Assembly: GCA_030726195.1 (NCBI GenBank)
Contig: JANREF010000135.1
Coordinates: forward strand, 1 to 7,961
Reading direction: 5' to 3'
Source: Burkholderiaceae bacterium
GTDB lineage: Bacteria; Pseudomonadota; Gammaproteobacteria; Burkholderiales; Burkholderiaceae_C
DNA length: 7,961 nt
The position numbers were made by a program, and so were the translations under genes. Positions 1 through 5,926 of this stretch are shown piece by piece; positions within the stretch are counted from its first letter, which is position 1, and each line of letters begins with the position of its first letter. Under the pieces are notes generated by a model. It ran no database searches. It was not told where the DNA came from and worked only from the letters and a program-made list of their open reading frames with translations.

Positions 1-581
1 TTGCCGATGGCGTGCATCAAATGGGTCTTGCCCAAGCCCACGCCGCCGTAGATGAACAAAGGGTTGTAGAGCTGCCCCAATTGACTGGCCACATGCATGG
101 CGGCTGCGCGGCCCATGCGGTTGGCACTGCCCTCTACCAAGGTGTCAAAGGTCAGCGCTGGGTTGAGTCTGCTCTTGTGCGCATCGGCCGCTGGTGCGTT
201 CACGCTGGGCACATCCAAGGCCTCGGCCAACACGTCGCCACCTGCCCTTGGCTGTGCATAGGCGCTGCTCTGCTGAGCAGTACCTCTGGTTGCTTGACGC
301 GGAGTGAGCGCTAACTCTACTGCAACATCTTGACCGGCGAGACGCCCTAGCACGTCGCCAATTTTTTGAACGTATTGGCTGCGAATCCAGTCCAGTTTGA
401 AGCGGTTGGCCACCTGCAAAGTGACCTGTAGCGGCTCGGTGCTGATGGCGGCACTCAGGGGGCGAATCCACGTGTTGAACTGCTGGTCCGGGATTTGTTG
501 TGCGAGGTAATCCACGCAGGCCGGCCACAGATCGTGTGCCCAAGCGGCGGGCGAAATCGTGGCAATAGAGTCGTCAGACAT
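1..581 (-). CDS. dnaA: Chromosomal replication initiator protein DnaA (N-terminal part, cut by window edge)
   Basis: DnaA binds 9-mer boxes at oriC, oligomerises with ATP, opens the duplex and recruits the helicase. Seen: 193 codons from an ATG at 581-579. Domain I (about residues 15-85) contains the conserved PDQQFNTWIRPL stretch (31-42). A low-complexity Gln/Ala-rich linker (domain II) covers roughly 95-138. Domain III opens with LNPALTFDTLVEGSANR (139-155), and Walker A GGVGLGKT lies at 179-186. The remaining AAA+ domain and the DNA-binding domain IV lie outside the window, so the gene is partial rather than broken. No clear Shine-Dalgarno precedes the chosen ATG. A second in-frame ATG lies seven codons upstream (602-600), with a T7 run between the two, so the exact start is uncertain. 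The gene diverges from rpmH, as is usual in Burkholderiales. Family assignment is very secure. Confidence 0.97.
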   Translation of the reverse strand, partial: MSDDSIATISPAAWAHDLWPACVDYLAQQIPDQQFNTWIRPLSAAISTEPLQVTLQVANRFKLDWIRSQYVQKIGDVLGRLAGQDVAVELALTPRQATRGTAQQSSAYAQPRAGGDVLAEALDVPSVNAPAADAHKSRLNPALTFDTLVEGSANRMGRAAAMHVASQLGQLYNPLFIYGGVGLGKTHLMHAIG

Positions 582-617
582 GTATAAAAAAACCCGGTGC
601 ATCACGGGCGACTGGCC

Positions 618-626
618 TGTGGATAG
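618..626 (-). promoter_or_regulatory. DnaA box, one mismatch
   Basis: The minus strand reads CTATCCACA, differing from TTATNCACA only at the first base. It directly abuts another near-consensus box on the opposite strand (627-635). It lies in the probable 5' leader of dnaA. Confidence 0.6.
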
Positions 627-635
627 TTATTCTCA
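627..635 (+). promoter_or_regulatory. Possible DnaA box, one mismatch
   Basis: TTATTCTCA differs from TTATNCACA at one position (T for A at base 7). It is adjacent to and opposite in direction from the 618-626 box, so the two form a divergent pair with no spacer. Weaker than the other two boxes because the changed base lies in the conserved CACA end. Confidence 0.4.
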
Positions 636-646
636 AATAGCCGCAA

Positions 647-676
647 AGTGTAGTCTAAAAATAAAGTTATCCACAA
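647..676 (-). promoter_or_regulatory. Candidate dnaA promoter
   Basis: On the minus strand, TTGTGG (676-671) is followed after 18 bases by TACACT (652-647), a moderate sigma70-type -35/-10 pair. It would start transcription about 60 bases upstream of the dnaA ATG. The -35 overlaps the perfect DnaA box. The match is modest (3/6 and 4/6), so position and spacing are the main support. Confidence 0.4.
667..675 (+). promoter_or_regulatory. DnaA box, perfect consensus
   Basis: TTATCCACA matches the consensus TTATNCACA exactly. Read on the minus strand, it overlaps the likely -35 region of the dnaA promoter, a position that would suit autorepression by DnaA. Confidence 0.85.
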
Positions 677-680
677 TCTG

Positions 681-692
681 GGGTGTACACCC
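681..692. repeat. 12-bp perfect palindrome GGGTGTACACCC
   Basis: A perfect self-complementary 12-mer five bases from the perfect DnaA box, on the side away from dnaA. It has no loop, so it looks more like a dimeric protein-binding site than an RNA hairpin. I do not recognise the binding protein. It does not resemble the parS motif. Confidence 0.5.
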
Positions 693-801
693 TTGACAGC
701 CGCCGTGCTTGCAAGCTAGCCCCGACCGAGCGGGCTTGCGAGCGCCGAACCTGGCAAAACACGCTTTTTGTTTCAGAACATGCACGATTTAAGGCAAGTC
801 G

Positions 802-830
802 TTGGTAACGCGGCCAAAATTTGCGATAAT
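802..830 (+). promoter_or_regulatory. rpmH operon promoter (sigma70 type)
   Basis: TTGGTA (802-807) and GATAAT (825-830) are separated by an ideal 17 bases, and a TG two bases before the -10 (822-823) makes it an extended -10. Transcription would begin near 837, giving a leader of about 150 bases before rpmH. This is the best promoter in the window, and it faces a highly expressed ribosomal protein operon. Confidence 0.75.
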
Positions 831-885
831 GCTAGGTTTCCTGCGTGAAAAACCAGTTGGGTCACGGTCTTTGAAGGAACTCGGG

Positions 886-993
886 GTGCTTGTAAAGGCG
901 TCTGTGAGTGGTCAAGGCCCTGTGGAACGGCCGGCGGCTTGCACACCCAGCCCAATCAGGCTGGTCATTTTAATTTCTCGGATGTCATCATGA
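886..993 (+). CDS. Possible 35-residue upstream ORF in the rpmH leader
   Basis: A GTG at 886 follows GAAGGA (873-878) with a 7-base spacer, better than any ribosome site directly in front of rpmH. The reading frame runs 35 codons and stops with TGA at 991-993, sharing the ATGA with the rpmH start at 990. The product would begin [10 protein letters not shown] and end [11 protein letters not shown], resembling no family I know. If translated, it could couple ribosomes to rpmH and open the hairpin at 947-964. It may equally be a chance frame; without conservation data I consider it weak. Confidence 0.22.
   Translation: MLVKASVSGQGPVERPAACTPSPIRLVILISRMSS
947..964 (+). promoter_or_regulatory. 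Hairpin in the rpmH leader, attenuator-like
   Basis: CCAGCC (947-952) and GGCTGG (959-964) form a perfect 6-bp GC-rich stem with a 6-base loop. A U-rich but interrupted stretch (965-977) follows, 25 bases before the rpmH ATG. It resembles a weak terminator or an attenuator, or it may limit access to the rpmH start. The function is inferred from shape and position only. Confidence 0.4.
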
Positions 994-1124
994 AGCGTAC
1001 ATATCAACCCTCCAAAATTCGCCGTGCACGTACCCATGGCTTTTTGGTTCGTATGAAAACCAAAGGTGGCCGCGCAGTTATTGCTGCACGCCGCGCCAAA
1101 GGCCGCAAGCGTTTGGGTCTGTAA
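990..1124 (+). CDS. rpmH: 50S ribosomal protein L34
   Basis: L34 is a very small basic protein of the large ribosomal subunit, bound to 23S rRNA. Seen: 44 residues, the usual length for proteobacteria, starting [18 protein letters not shown] and ending GRKRLGL. About a third of the residues are Arg or Lys, and the family core is intact ([30 protein letters not shown]). The ATG at 990 is fixed by this strongly conserved N-terminus. Its Shine-Dalgarno is poor (only CGGA at 979-982), so translation may depend on leader structure or on coupling with an upstream frame. It is the first gene of the rpmH-rnpA-yidD-yidC unit, with rnpA beginning about 50 bases after the stop and no terminator between them. 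Confidence 0.98.
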   Translation: MKRTYQPSKIRRARTHGFLVRMKTKGGRAVIAARRAKGRKRLGL

Positions 1125-1176
1125 TTCAGGCCTCCCGCTTGCATTGCCCGCACCATCGCACTGAGCTTTGTCTACA

Positions 1177-1587
1177 TTGCAAAGGCTGATCAAGCCCAAG
1201 CAGTTTCAAGCGGCCATGGCCAAATCGCCTGTGCTGCACACCGCACACTTTGCTTTACACGCCGCACCCGCTGCTGGCGTGCAGGGGCTGGCCGACGAGC
1301 CAGCTATTGGTGTGGTGTTGCCAAAGCGTTGGGCCAAGCGAGCTGTAACCCGTAACGGCATGCGCCGTCAGGTATACGCCCAGTTTGGACAATCTGCCGC
1401 CCAGTTACCTCGGGCGGCTTTTGTCGTTAGGCTCAAGCGCAGCTACTCGCGCGACGATTTCATCAGCGCTTGGTCCAAGCCATTGGCCGCTGCAGTGCGT
1501 CTAGAGCTGGTGCAGCTCACCGCGCTGTGTGCGGCGAGCTCGTTCAAGCTGGCCGGTCTTGCGGAGCCCGTGCGTGAGCAAGCCTGA
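1177..1587 (+). CDS. rnpA: Ribonuclease P protein component
   Basis: RnpA is the protein cofactor of RNase P. It helps the catalytic RNA bind the 5' leader of precursor tRNAs and stabilises metal binding. Seen: about 136 basic residues with the family signature RWAKRAVTRNGMRR at residues 51-64 (the RNR-type helix that contacts the RNA) and FVVRLKRSY further on. The start is non-ATG. TTG at 1177 gives MQRLIKPKQFQ, matching the usual beginning of this family. TTG at 1168 adds MST but lies only two bases after TGAG, too close for a ribosome site, and an in-frame TGA at 1162 rules out anything earlier. The Shine-Dalgarno is weak (TGAG at 1162-1165). The end of the gene overlaps yidD by 14 bases. 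Identity is secure; the start is less so. Confidence 0.95.
   Translation: MQRLIKPKQFQAAMAKSPVLHTAHFALHAAPAAGVQGLADEPAIGVVLPKRWAKRAVTRNGMRRQVYAQFGQSAAQLPRAAFVVRLKRSYSRDDFISAWSKPLAAAVRLELVQLTALCAASSFKLAGLAEPVREQA
1563..1566 (+). promoter_or_regulatory. Shine-Dalgarno deciding the yidD start
   Basis: GGAG sits inside the end of rnpA, seven bases before GTG 1574. This is the best-placed ribosome site for yidD, so GTG 1574 is preferred over the upstream ATG-less extension and the internal ATG at 1649. Confidence 0.55.
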
Positions 1588-1921
1588 GTCGCCTGCCCGG
1601 GCTTGGCTGCTGCGCGCTACACGCGCCTGCTGGCTGCTGCCTAGGCGCATGCTTGGCGGTTTGGTCAAAGCTTACCGCTTGTTGCTCAGCCCGTGGTTGG
1701 GCAGCAGCTGCCGCTTTGAACCCAGTTGCTCGCTCTACTCTATAGAAGCCTATGAGCGACATGGTGCCGTGGTAGGCTCTGCGCTCACGGCGTCGCGCTT
1801 GTTGCGCTGCCAGCCTTGGTGCAAGGGTGGCCATGATCCCGTGCCAGATTCGGTGGCTGCGTCTACCTCTCGTTTATTTACCGGGCTTATTGCCCGCGCT
1901 ACAAAAAAGTCATCCTCATGA
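1574..1921 (+). CDS. yidD: Membrane protein insertion efficiency factor YidD
   Basis: YidD is a small amphipathic protein at the inner face of the cytoplasmic membrane. It assists insertion of membrane proteins at the Sec/YidC site. Seen: 115 residues from GTG 1574, with the family core KAYRLLLSPWLGSSCRFEPSC (residues 32-52) and RCQPWCKGGHDPVP (78-91), including the conserved cysteines C46, C52, C79 and C83. About 25 residues precede the core, a basic, Trp/Leu-containing helix that many homologues lack. A shorter product from ATG 1649 (MLGGLVKAYR) would begin where compact family members begin. The gene overlaps rnpA by 14 bases and yidC by four (ATGA at 1918-1921), so translation of all three is probably coupled. 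Confidence 0.94.
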   Translation: MSKPESPARAWLLRATRACWLLPRRMLGGLVKAYRLLLSPWLGSSCRFEPSCSLYSIEAYERHGAVVGSALTASRLLRCQPWCKGGHDPVPDSVAASTSRLFTGLIARATKKSSS

Positions 1922-3612
1922 ACGAAATTCGTCGCTCTTTGCTGTGGGCAGTATTTGGTATTTCACTGGTCATGCTGTGGGACCAATGGCAAATCCACAA
2001 CGGCAACGCGCCGCTGTTCTTCAGCCAAGGCGCCAGCAACAAGGCTGCCTCCACTGCTGCTGCGCCTGCTTCGGTGGGCGCTGCGGGTGCTGCCACCAAT
2101 ACCGTGCCCGCTGCCACCGCCGCAACGCAAGCCGTACCAGCTGCTGCAGCGCCAGCGGTGCAAGAGTTGGTAACCGTGCAGTCTGACGTGTTGAACTTGA
2201 CGTTTGACGCCATGGGCGGCAACTTGGTGGGCGCGCAGTTGCTCAAGCATGCGGCCGACAACGGTGGCAAAAAAGGCCAAACCGAGCCACTGACGCTGTT
2301 GGCCCAAACACCAGCGCACACCTACGTGGTGCAAAGTGGTTTGGCCGGTGCGATGCCCAACCACATCACCCGCATGACCCCAGTGGTGAGTGCCAAGCAG
2401 TTGACCGATGGACAAGACAGCTTAGAAGTGCGCTTTGAGTCCGACGTGGTGGGTGGTGTGCAACTGGTGAAGACCTACACCGTCAAGCGCGCAGACTACA
2501 CCTTGGACGTGCGCTTTGATGTGCTCAATACAAGCGACCAGACCAAAACACCAGAGTTGTATGTGCAGTTGGCCCGCGATGGCATGAGCGCAGAGTCTGA
2601 AACGCCGTTCTACCAAACCTTTACAGGCCCAGCGTTCTACAGCGACGAGAGCAAGTACCAAAAGGTCACCTTCGACGACATTACAAAAAACGATGCCACC
2701 TTCGCCGCCACCAGCACATCGGGTTACGTGGCCATGGTGCAGCATTACTTTGCCAGCGCGTGGATCTTGCCTGCAGGTCAAGCGCGTGAAAATTACGTTG
2801 CCAAGTTCGCCTCTGGTATTTACACGGCCGGCAGCAAAGCGCAGCTGGGCGAGTTGCCCGCTGGCGCGACTCAAACCGTGCAAACGCGTTTGTTCGTGGG
2901 CCCGCAGCAAGAAACCATGCTGGAGACCGTTACACCAGGCCTAGAGCTGGTGAAAGACTACGGTTGGGTCACCATTTTGGCCAAGCCGCTGTACTGGCTG
3001 CTGGACAAAATCCATGGCTTCGTGGGCAACTGGGGCTGGGCCATTGTGTTGTTGGTGGTCTTGATCAAGGCCGCCTTCTACTGGCTCAATGCCAAGGCTT
3101 ACCAAAGCATGGGCAAGATGAAGGCCTTGAGCCCACGCATCACCGAGATGCGCGAGCGCTTGAAAGACAAGCCGCAACAAATGCAGCAAGAGATGATGCG
3201 CATTTACCGGGAAGAAAAAGTCAACCCACTGGGTGGCTGCTTGCCCATCATGATTCAAATTCCTGTGTTCATCGCCTTGTACTGGGTGTTGCTCTCTAGT
3301 GTGGAAATGCGCAACGCACCTTGGGTGCTTTGGATTTCAGACTTGTCGACCAAAGACCCGTACTTCATCCTGCCTGTGGTCATGACCATGACGACGTTCA
3401 TCCAAACGGCTTTGAACCCCACGCCGCCCGACGCCTTGCAGGCCAAGCTGATGTGGATCATGCCCATGGCCTTTTCCGTGATGTTCTTCTTCTTCCCAGC
3501 TGGATTGGTGTTGTACTGGATTACCAACAACACCTTGACCATCTTGCAGCAGTGGCACATCAACAAAGGCATGGGCGTTGAGATGAAGTTCAAGCTCCCG
3601 TCGTTCAAGTAA
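1918..3612 (+). CDS. yidC: Membrane protein insertase YidC
   Basis: YidC inserts and folds inner-membrane proteins, alone or with SecYEG. Seen: 564 residues, normal for Gram-negative YidC. TM1 spans about residues 7-21 (SLLWAVFGISLVMLW), followed by an Ala-rich low-complexity linker (about 38-80). The periplasmic P1 beta domain covers about 85-345. The conserved five-helix insertase core begins near TM2 (GWAIVLLVVLIKAAFYW), then a cytoplasmic hairpin (SMGKMKALSPRITEMRERLKD), PLGGCLPIMIQIPVFIALY, and the C-terminal FPAGLVLYWITNNTLTILQQW. K384 lies where E. coli has the catalytic-groove Arg366; as I recall, Lys at this site occurs in other betaproteobacteria, so the positive charge is kept. The start shares ATGA with the yidD stop and has no good Shine-Dalgarno, so re-initiation is likely. 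Identity is very secure. Confidence 0.98.
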   Translation: MNEIRRSLLWAVFGISLVMLWDQWQIHNGNAPLFFSQGASNKAASTAAAPASVGAAGAATNTVPAATAATQAVPAAAAPAVQELVTVQSDVLNLTFDAMGGNLVGAQLLKHAADNGGKKGQTEPLTLLAQTPAHTYVVQSGLAGAMPNHITRMTPVVSAKQLTDGQDSLEVRFESDVVGGVQLVKTYTVKRADYTLDVRFDVLNTSDQTKTPELYVQLARDGMSAESETPFYQTFTGPAFYSDESKYQKVTFDDITKNDATFAATSTSGYVAMVQHYFASAWILPAGQARENYVAKFASGIYTAGSKAQLGELPAGATQTVQTRLFVGPQQETMLETVTPGLELVKDYGWVTILAKPLYWLLDKIHGFVGNWGWAIVLLVVLIKAAFYWLNAKAYQSMGKMKALSPRITEMRERLKDKPQQMQQEMMRIYREEKVNPLGGCLPIMIQIPVFIALYWVLLSSVEMRNAPWVLWISDLSTKDPYFILPVVMTMTTFIQTALNPTPPDALQAKLMWIMPMAFSVMFFFFPAGLVLYWITNNTLTILQQWHINKGMGVEMKFKLPSFK

Positions 3613-3660
3613 AGGCAAACAACAAGTGGCAAGCGGTTGACGTGAGCCACCCAGTTCAGC

Positions 3661-3677
3661 GGCGCGCGGTGCGCGCC
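3661..3677 (+). repeat. GC-rich inverted repeat after yidC
   Basis: GGCGCGC, a 3-base GGT loop, then GCGCGCC: a perfect 7-bp, all-GC stem 48 bases after the yidC stop. No U-tract follows, so it is not a classic intrinsic terminator. It could halt 3'-exonucleases and protect the yidC message. Confidence 0.5.
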
Positions 3678-3690
3678 GTATGCCATCCTC

Positions 3691-3721
3691 AAGGGCCGCC
3701 GCTGCAAAGTGTGCGGCCCTT
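3691..3721 (+). terminator. Possible terminator or processing hairpin between yidC and mnmE
   Basis: AAGGGCCGC (3691-3699) and GCGGCCCTT (3713-3721) are perfectly complementary over 9 bp with a 13-base loop. The downstream sequence is only mildly T-rich (GTGCTTTGT), and the loop is larger than usual, so termination would be partial at best. With the 3661-3677 repeat it forms a tandem hairpin pair that probably separates yidC expression from mnmE. Confidence 0.4.
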
Positions 3722-3801
3722 GTGCTTTGTGCTGCGCCTGGCGTGCCGGCGACAATTTCCAAAGATGCCCCAGCGCCAGCGCGTGGCGCGCACAACCCAC
3801 T

Positions 3802-3807
3802 GATAAT
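3802..3807 (+). promoter_or_regulatory. Orphan -10 box directly before mnmE
   Basis: GATAAT (5/6 match to TATAAT) ends six bases before the mnmE ATG. The distance would place the transcription start on or next to the start codon, as for a leaderless mRNA. No convincing -35 is present (the region 17 bases upstream is GC-rich). A chance match is possible. Confidence 0.25.
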
Positions 3808-3813
3808 GAGAGC

Positions 3814-5232
3814 ATGCTCACCAGCCATTTAGACCCCATTGTTGCCGTTGCCACCGCGCCCGGGCGCGGTGCCGTGGGCATAGTGCGCGTTTCTGCAGCC
3901 AGCACGGCGTTTGATGCCTACGTGCATGCGCTGCTGGGCAAGAACTTACAGCCACGCGTGGCCACCTACGGCGCGTTTCCAAGTGGCGATGGTGGTGCGA
4001 TTGATCACGGCTTGGCCATTGCATTTGTCGCGCCGCACTCTTACACAGGCGAGTCTGTGCTGGAGTTGCAAGCGCACGGCGGACCAGCGGTGCTGCAGCT
4101 GTTGGTGCAGCGTTGTTTGGAGGTTGCGCAACACACCACAAACGGCGCGGCCTTGCTGCCCAACCTGCGCTTGGCGCAGCCGGGCGAATTCACGCAGCGT
4201 GCGTTTTTGAACGGCAAACTCGACCTGGCGCAGGCCGAAGCGGTTGCCGATTTGATTGATGCCAGCACCGAGCAAGCGGTGCGCTCGGCTGCGCGGTCAT
4301 TGAGCGGTGCGTTCTCCAATGAAGTGGCACAGTTGCGTGAGTTGCTGGTGAAGCTGCGCATGTTGGTGGAGGCTACGCTGGACTTCCCGGAAGAAGAAAT
4401 CGATTTTTTGCAACAAGCCGATGCCAGTGGACAACTCGCGCGCCTGCAAGCCCAGCTCGAGCGCGTGATGCACCAAACCCAGCAAGGGGTTTTGCTGCGC
4501 GAGGGTATATCGGTGGTGATTGCGGGGCAGCCCAACGCGGGCAAAAGCTCCCTGCTCAATGCCCTAGCCGGCGCGGAGTTGGCCATCGTCACGCCCATTG
4601 CAGGCACCACCCGTGACGTGGTGCAGCAAACCATACAAATCAATGGCGTGCCGCTGCACATTTTGGATACAGCCGGCTTGCGCGATAGCAGCGATGCCGT
4701 TGAGCAAATTGGTATTGCCAAAGCGTGGCATGAAATAGAAAAAGCAGATGCCGTGCTGTTTGTCTATGACGCCAGCTTGGCGAACGATCCTCCCACACAA
4801 GCCGCCAATGCGGCCTTGCGCGCACGCTTGCCCAGCGGTGTGCCGGTGTTGTCGGTGTGGAATAAGTCTGACATTGCCACGCAAGGCAAAGCGCCTGTGG
4901 CCTTGTCCGGCGAGCCAACGCAGGTGTGGCTGTCTGCCAAAACCGGGGATGGGCTAGAACAACTGCGCGCCACACTGCTGCAGTGGGCTGGTTGGGACAC
5001 GCCCACCGAGGGGCTGTACATGGCGCGCAAACGCCACGTGGTGGCGCTGCAAAATGTGGCCGTGCACTTGCAGGCGGCCAGTGTGCTGCTCAACCAACAT
5101 GTGGGCGACCACCTCGACTTGCTGGCCGAGGAGCTGCGTATGGCGCAAGTGTCTCTAGGCGAGCTCACGGGCGAGTTCAGCGCAGATGATTTGCTGGGCG
5201 AAATCTTCTCGCGTTTTTGTATCGGTAAGTAA
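3814..5232 (+). CDS. mnmE: tRNA uridine-5-carboxymethylaminomethyl(34) synthesis GTPase MnmE
   Basis: MnmE, with MnmG, adds the carboxymethylaminomethyl group (or, with ammonium, the aminomethyl group) to wobble uridine 34 of certain tRNAs, using methylene-tetrahydrofolate and GTP hydrolysis. Seen: 472 residues, close to family length. The N-terminal folate-binding domain starts [21 protein letters not shown] (7-27). A helical domain follows, with an inserted G domain: P-loop GQPNAGKS (238-245), GTTRD (264-268), DTAG (285-288) and NKSD (350-353). The C-terminal FCIGK (468-472) carries the catalytic-site Cys. N241 corresponds to the Asn that binds K+ in E. coli MnmE. ATG 3814 matches the normal N-terminus; the open frame extends upstream to 3709, but that part is GC-rich and unlike the family. 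No good Shine-Dalgarno is seen. Confidence 0.97.
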   Translation: MLTSHLDPIVAVATAPGRGAVGIVRVSAASTAFDAYVHALLGKNLQPRVATYGAFPSGDGGAIDHGLAIAFVAPHSYTGESVLELQAHGGPAVLQLLVQRCLEVAQHTTNGAALLPNLRLAQPGEFTQRAFLNGKLDLAQAEAVADLIDASTEQAVRSAARSLSGAFSNEVAQLRELLVKLRMLVEATLDFPEEEIDFLQQADASGQLARLQAQLERVMHQTQQGVLLREGISVVIAGQPNAGKSSLLNALAGAELAIVTPIAGTTRDVVQQTIQINGVPLHILDTAGLRDSSDAVEQIGIAKAWHEIEKADAVLFVYDASLANDPPTQAANAALRARLPSGVPVLSVWNKSDIATQGKAPVALSGEPTQVWLSAKTGDGLEQLRATLLQWAGWDTPTEGLYMARKRHVVALQNVAVHLQAASVLLNQHVGDHLDLLAEELRMAQVSLGELTGEFSADDLLGEIFSRFCIGK

Positions 5233-5242
5233 GTGCTGCAAA

Positions 5243-5266
5243 CCTGCAGTGGGCCAACGCTGCAGG
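5243..5266. repeat. Inverted repeat in the mnmE-apt convergent gap
   Basis: CCTGCAG (5243-5249) and CTGCAGG (5260-5266) pair perfectly over 7 bp with a 10-base loop, ten bases after the mnmE stop. It could be a bidirectional terminator for the converging mnmE and apt transcripts, but there is no T-tract on either side. The rest of this 102-base gap holds only a short direct repeat (CATTTACGC / CATTCACGC at 5272-5289). Confidence 0.35.
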
Positions 5267-5334
5267 CGCACCATTTACGCCATTCACGCCAGTTAGGCTA
5301 TTTCGGCCATCTGCACCATGGTCAGGTGCCGCCC

Positions 5335-5880
5335 TCAGTGCCCTTCAAAGTCCAGCAAGGTGAACAGCTGCAAGCCTGCGGCCTTGAGTTTGTCAGAGCC
5401 GCCCAGCTCGGGTAAGTCCACGATGGCGGCGCCTTCAATGACCTGCGCGCCCAAGCGCTCTAGCAGTTGTTTGCCAGCCATCATGGTGCCACCCGTTGCA
5501 ATGAGGTCGTCCATCAGCACCACACGCTGCCCTGGTAACACGGCGTCGGTGTGCAGCTCTACGGTGGCGCTGCCATATTCCAACTCATAGGTTTGCGCTA
5601 CCGTCGTGAAGGGCAACTTGCCCTTTTTGCGGATCGGCACAAAGCCCACACCCAGCTCGTATGCCAGCACGGAGCCCATGATGAAGCCACGCGCGTCCAA
5701 GCCTGCGACCACATCGGGGCGCATGTCCGCATCCATGTAGCGGTGCACAAAAGCGTCTATCAGCACCCTGAATACGCGTGGGTTTTGCAGCAGCGGCGTG
5801 ATGTCCCTGAACGCCACGCCCGCCTCGGGCCAGTCTTGTACGGTTCGGATGTGGGCGCGCAAATAGTCTTGTATGTTCAT
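5335..5880 (-). CDS. apt: Adenine phosphoribosyltransferase
   Basis: Apt converts adenine and PRPP to AMP and pyrophosphate in the cytoplasm, salvaging adenine released by, for example, polyamine and methylthioadenosine metabolism. Seen: 181 residues, the standard length. The N-terminal segment includes [18 protein letters not shown] (14-31), the family's usual opening. [31 protein letters not shown] (60-90) forms the core and flexible-loop region, and the PRPP-binding motif [13 protein letters not shown] lies at 120-132 with its acidic pair and TGGT loop intact. Start ATG 5880-5878 fits the family, although the upstream sequence is T-rich with no recognisable Shine-Dalgarno. The antiporter gene ends 46 bases upstream on the same strand with no terminator hairpin between, so apt is probably co-transcribed. 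It converges with mnmE. Confidence 0.97.
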   Translation of the reverse strand: MNIQDYLRAHIRTVQDWPEAGVAFRDITPLLQNPRVFRVLIDAFVHRYMDADMRPDVVAGLDARGFIMGSVLAYELGVGFVPIRKKGKLPFTTVAQTYELEYGSATVELHTDAVLPGQRVVLMDDLIATGGTMMAGKQLLERLGAQVIEGAAIVDLPELGGSDKLKAAGLQLFTLLDFEGH

Positions 5881-5926
5881 GGACAGTACAGAAAAAAATC
5901 AGAAAGGGTTGGGGCCAGGCGGGGTG

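Larger units (their letters stand above)
582..692. other. Candidate oriC / DnaA-binding region in the dnaA-rpmH gap
   Basis: The dnaA side of the divergent gap has one perfect DnaA box (667-675), two adjoining one-mismatch boxes (618-635), and an AT-rich stretch between them; 17 of 20 bases at 651-670 are A or T. This contrasts with the GC-rich surroundings and could serve as an unwinding element. Known: in many bacteria the origin lies next to dnaA, often between rpmH and dnaA. Inference: this is oriC or part of it. The box count is low, so it may instead be only the autoregulated dnaA promoter, with the main origin on the other side of dnaA. Confidence 0.45.

Noticed and set aside
145..543. 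132-codon minus-strand frame overlapping dnaA
   Set aside because: It lies in a different frame of the dnaA coding strand; the DnaA frame shows clear domain I and Walker A motifs instead.
693..698. Perfect TTGACA, possible rpmH -35
   Set aside because: No acceptable -10 follows at 16-18 bases (CTAGCC there); the 802-830 promoter is far better placed.
921..929. Possible extra DnaA box (CGTTCCACA on the minus strand)
   Set aside because: Two mismatches to TTATNCACA, in a GC-rich stretch of the rpmH leader; not above chance.
2020..2160. Ala-rich repetitive stretch in yidC as a repeat element
   Set aside because: It is the low-complexity periplasmic linker after TM1, common in this family; no regular DNA repeat unit is visible.
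3709..3813. N-terminal extension of mnmE
   Set aside because: The added 35 residues are Cys/Trp-rich, overlap a hairpin, and do not resemble MnmE, whose normal start is ATG 3814.
3255..3905. 216-codon minus-strand frame across yidC and mnmE
   Set aside because: Antisense to two certain genes; composition is that of a shadow frame with no recognisable domain.
4041..4721. 226-codon minus-strand frame inside mnmE
   Set aside because: Ser/Cys-rich product typical of an antisense shadow of a GC-rich gene; no family features.
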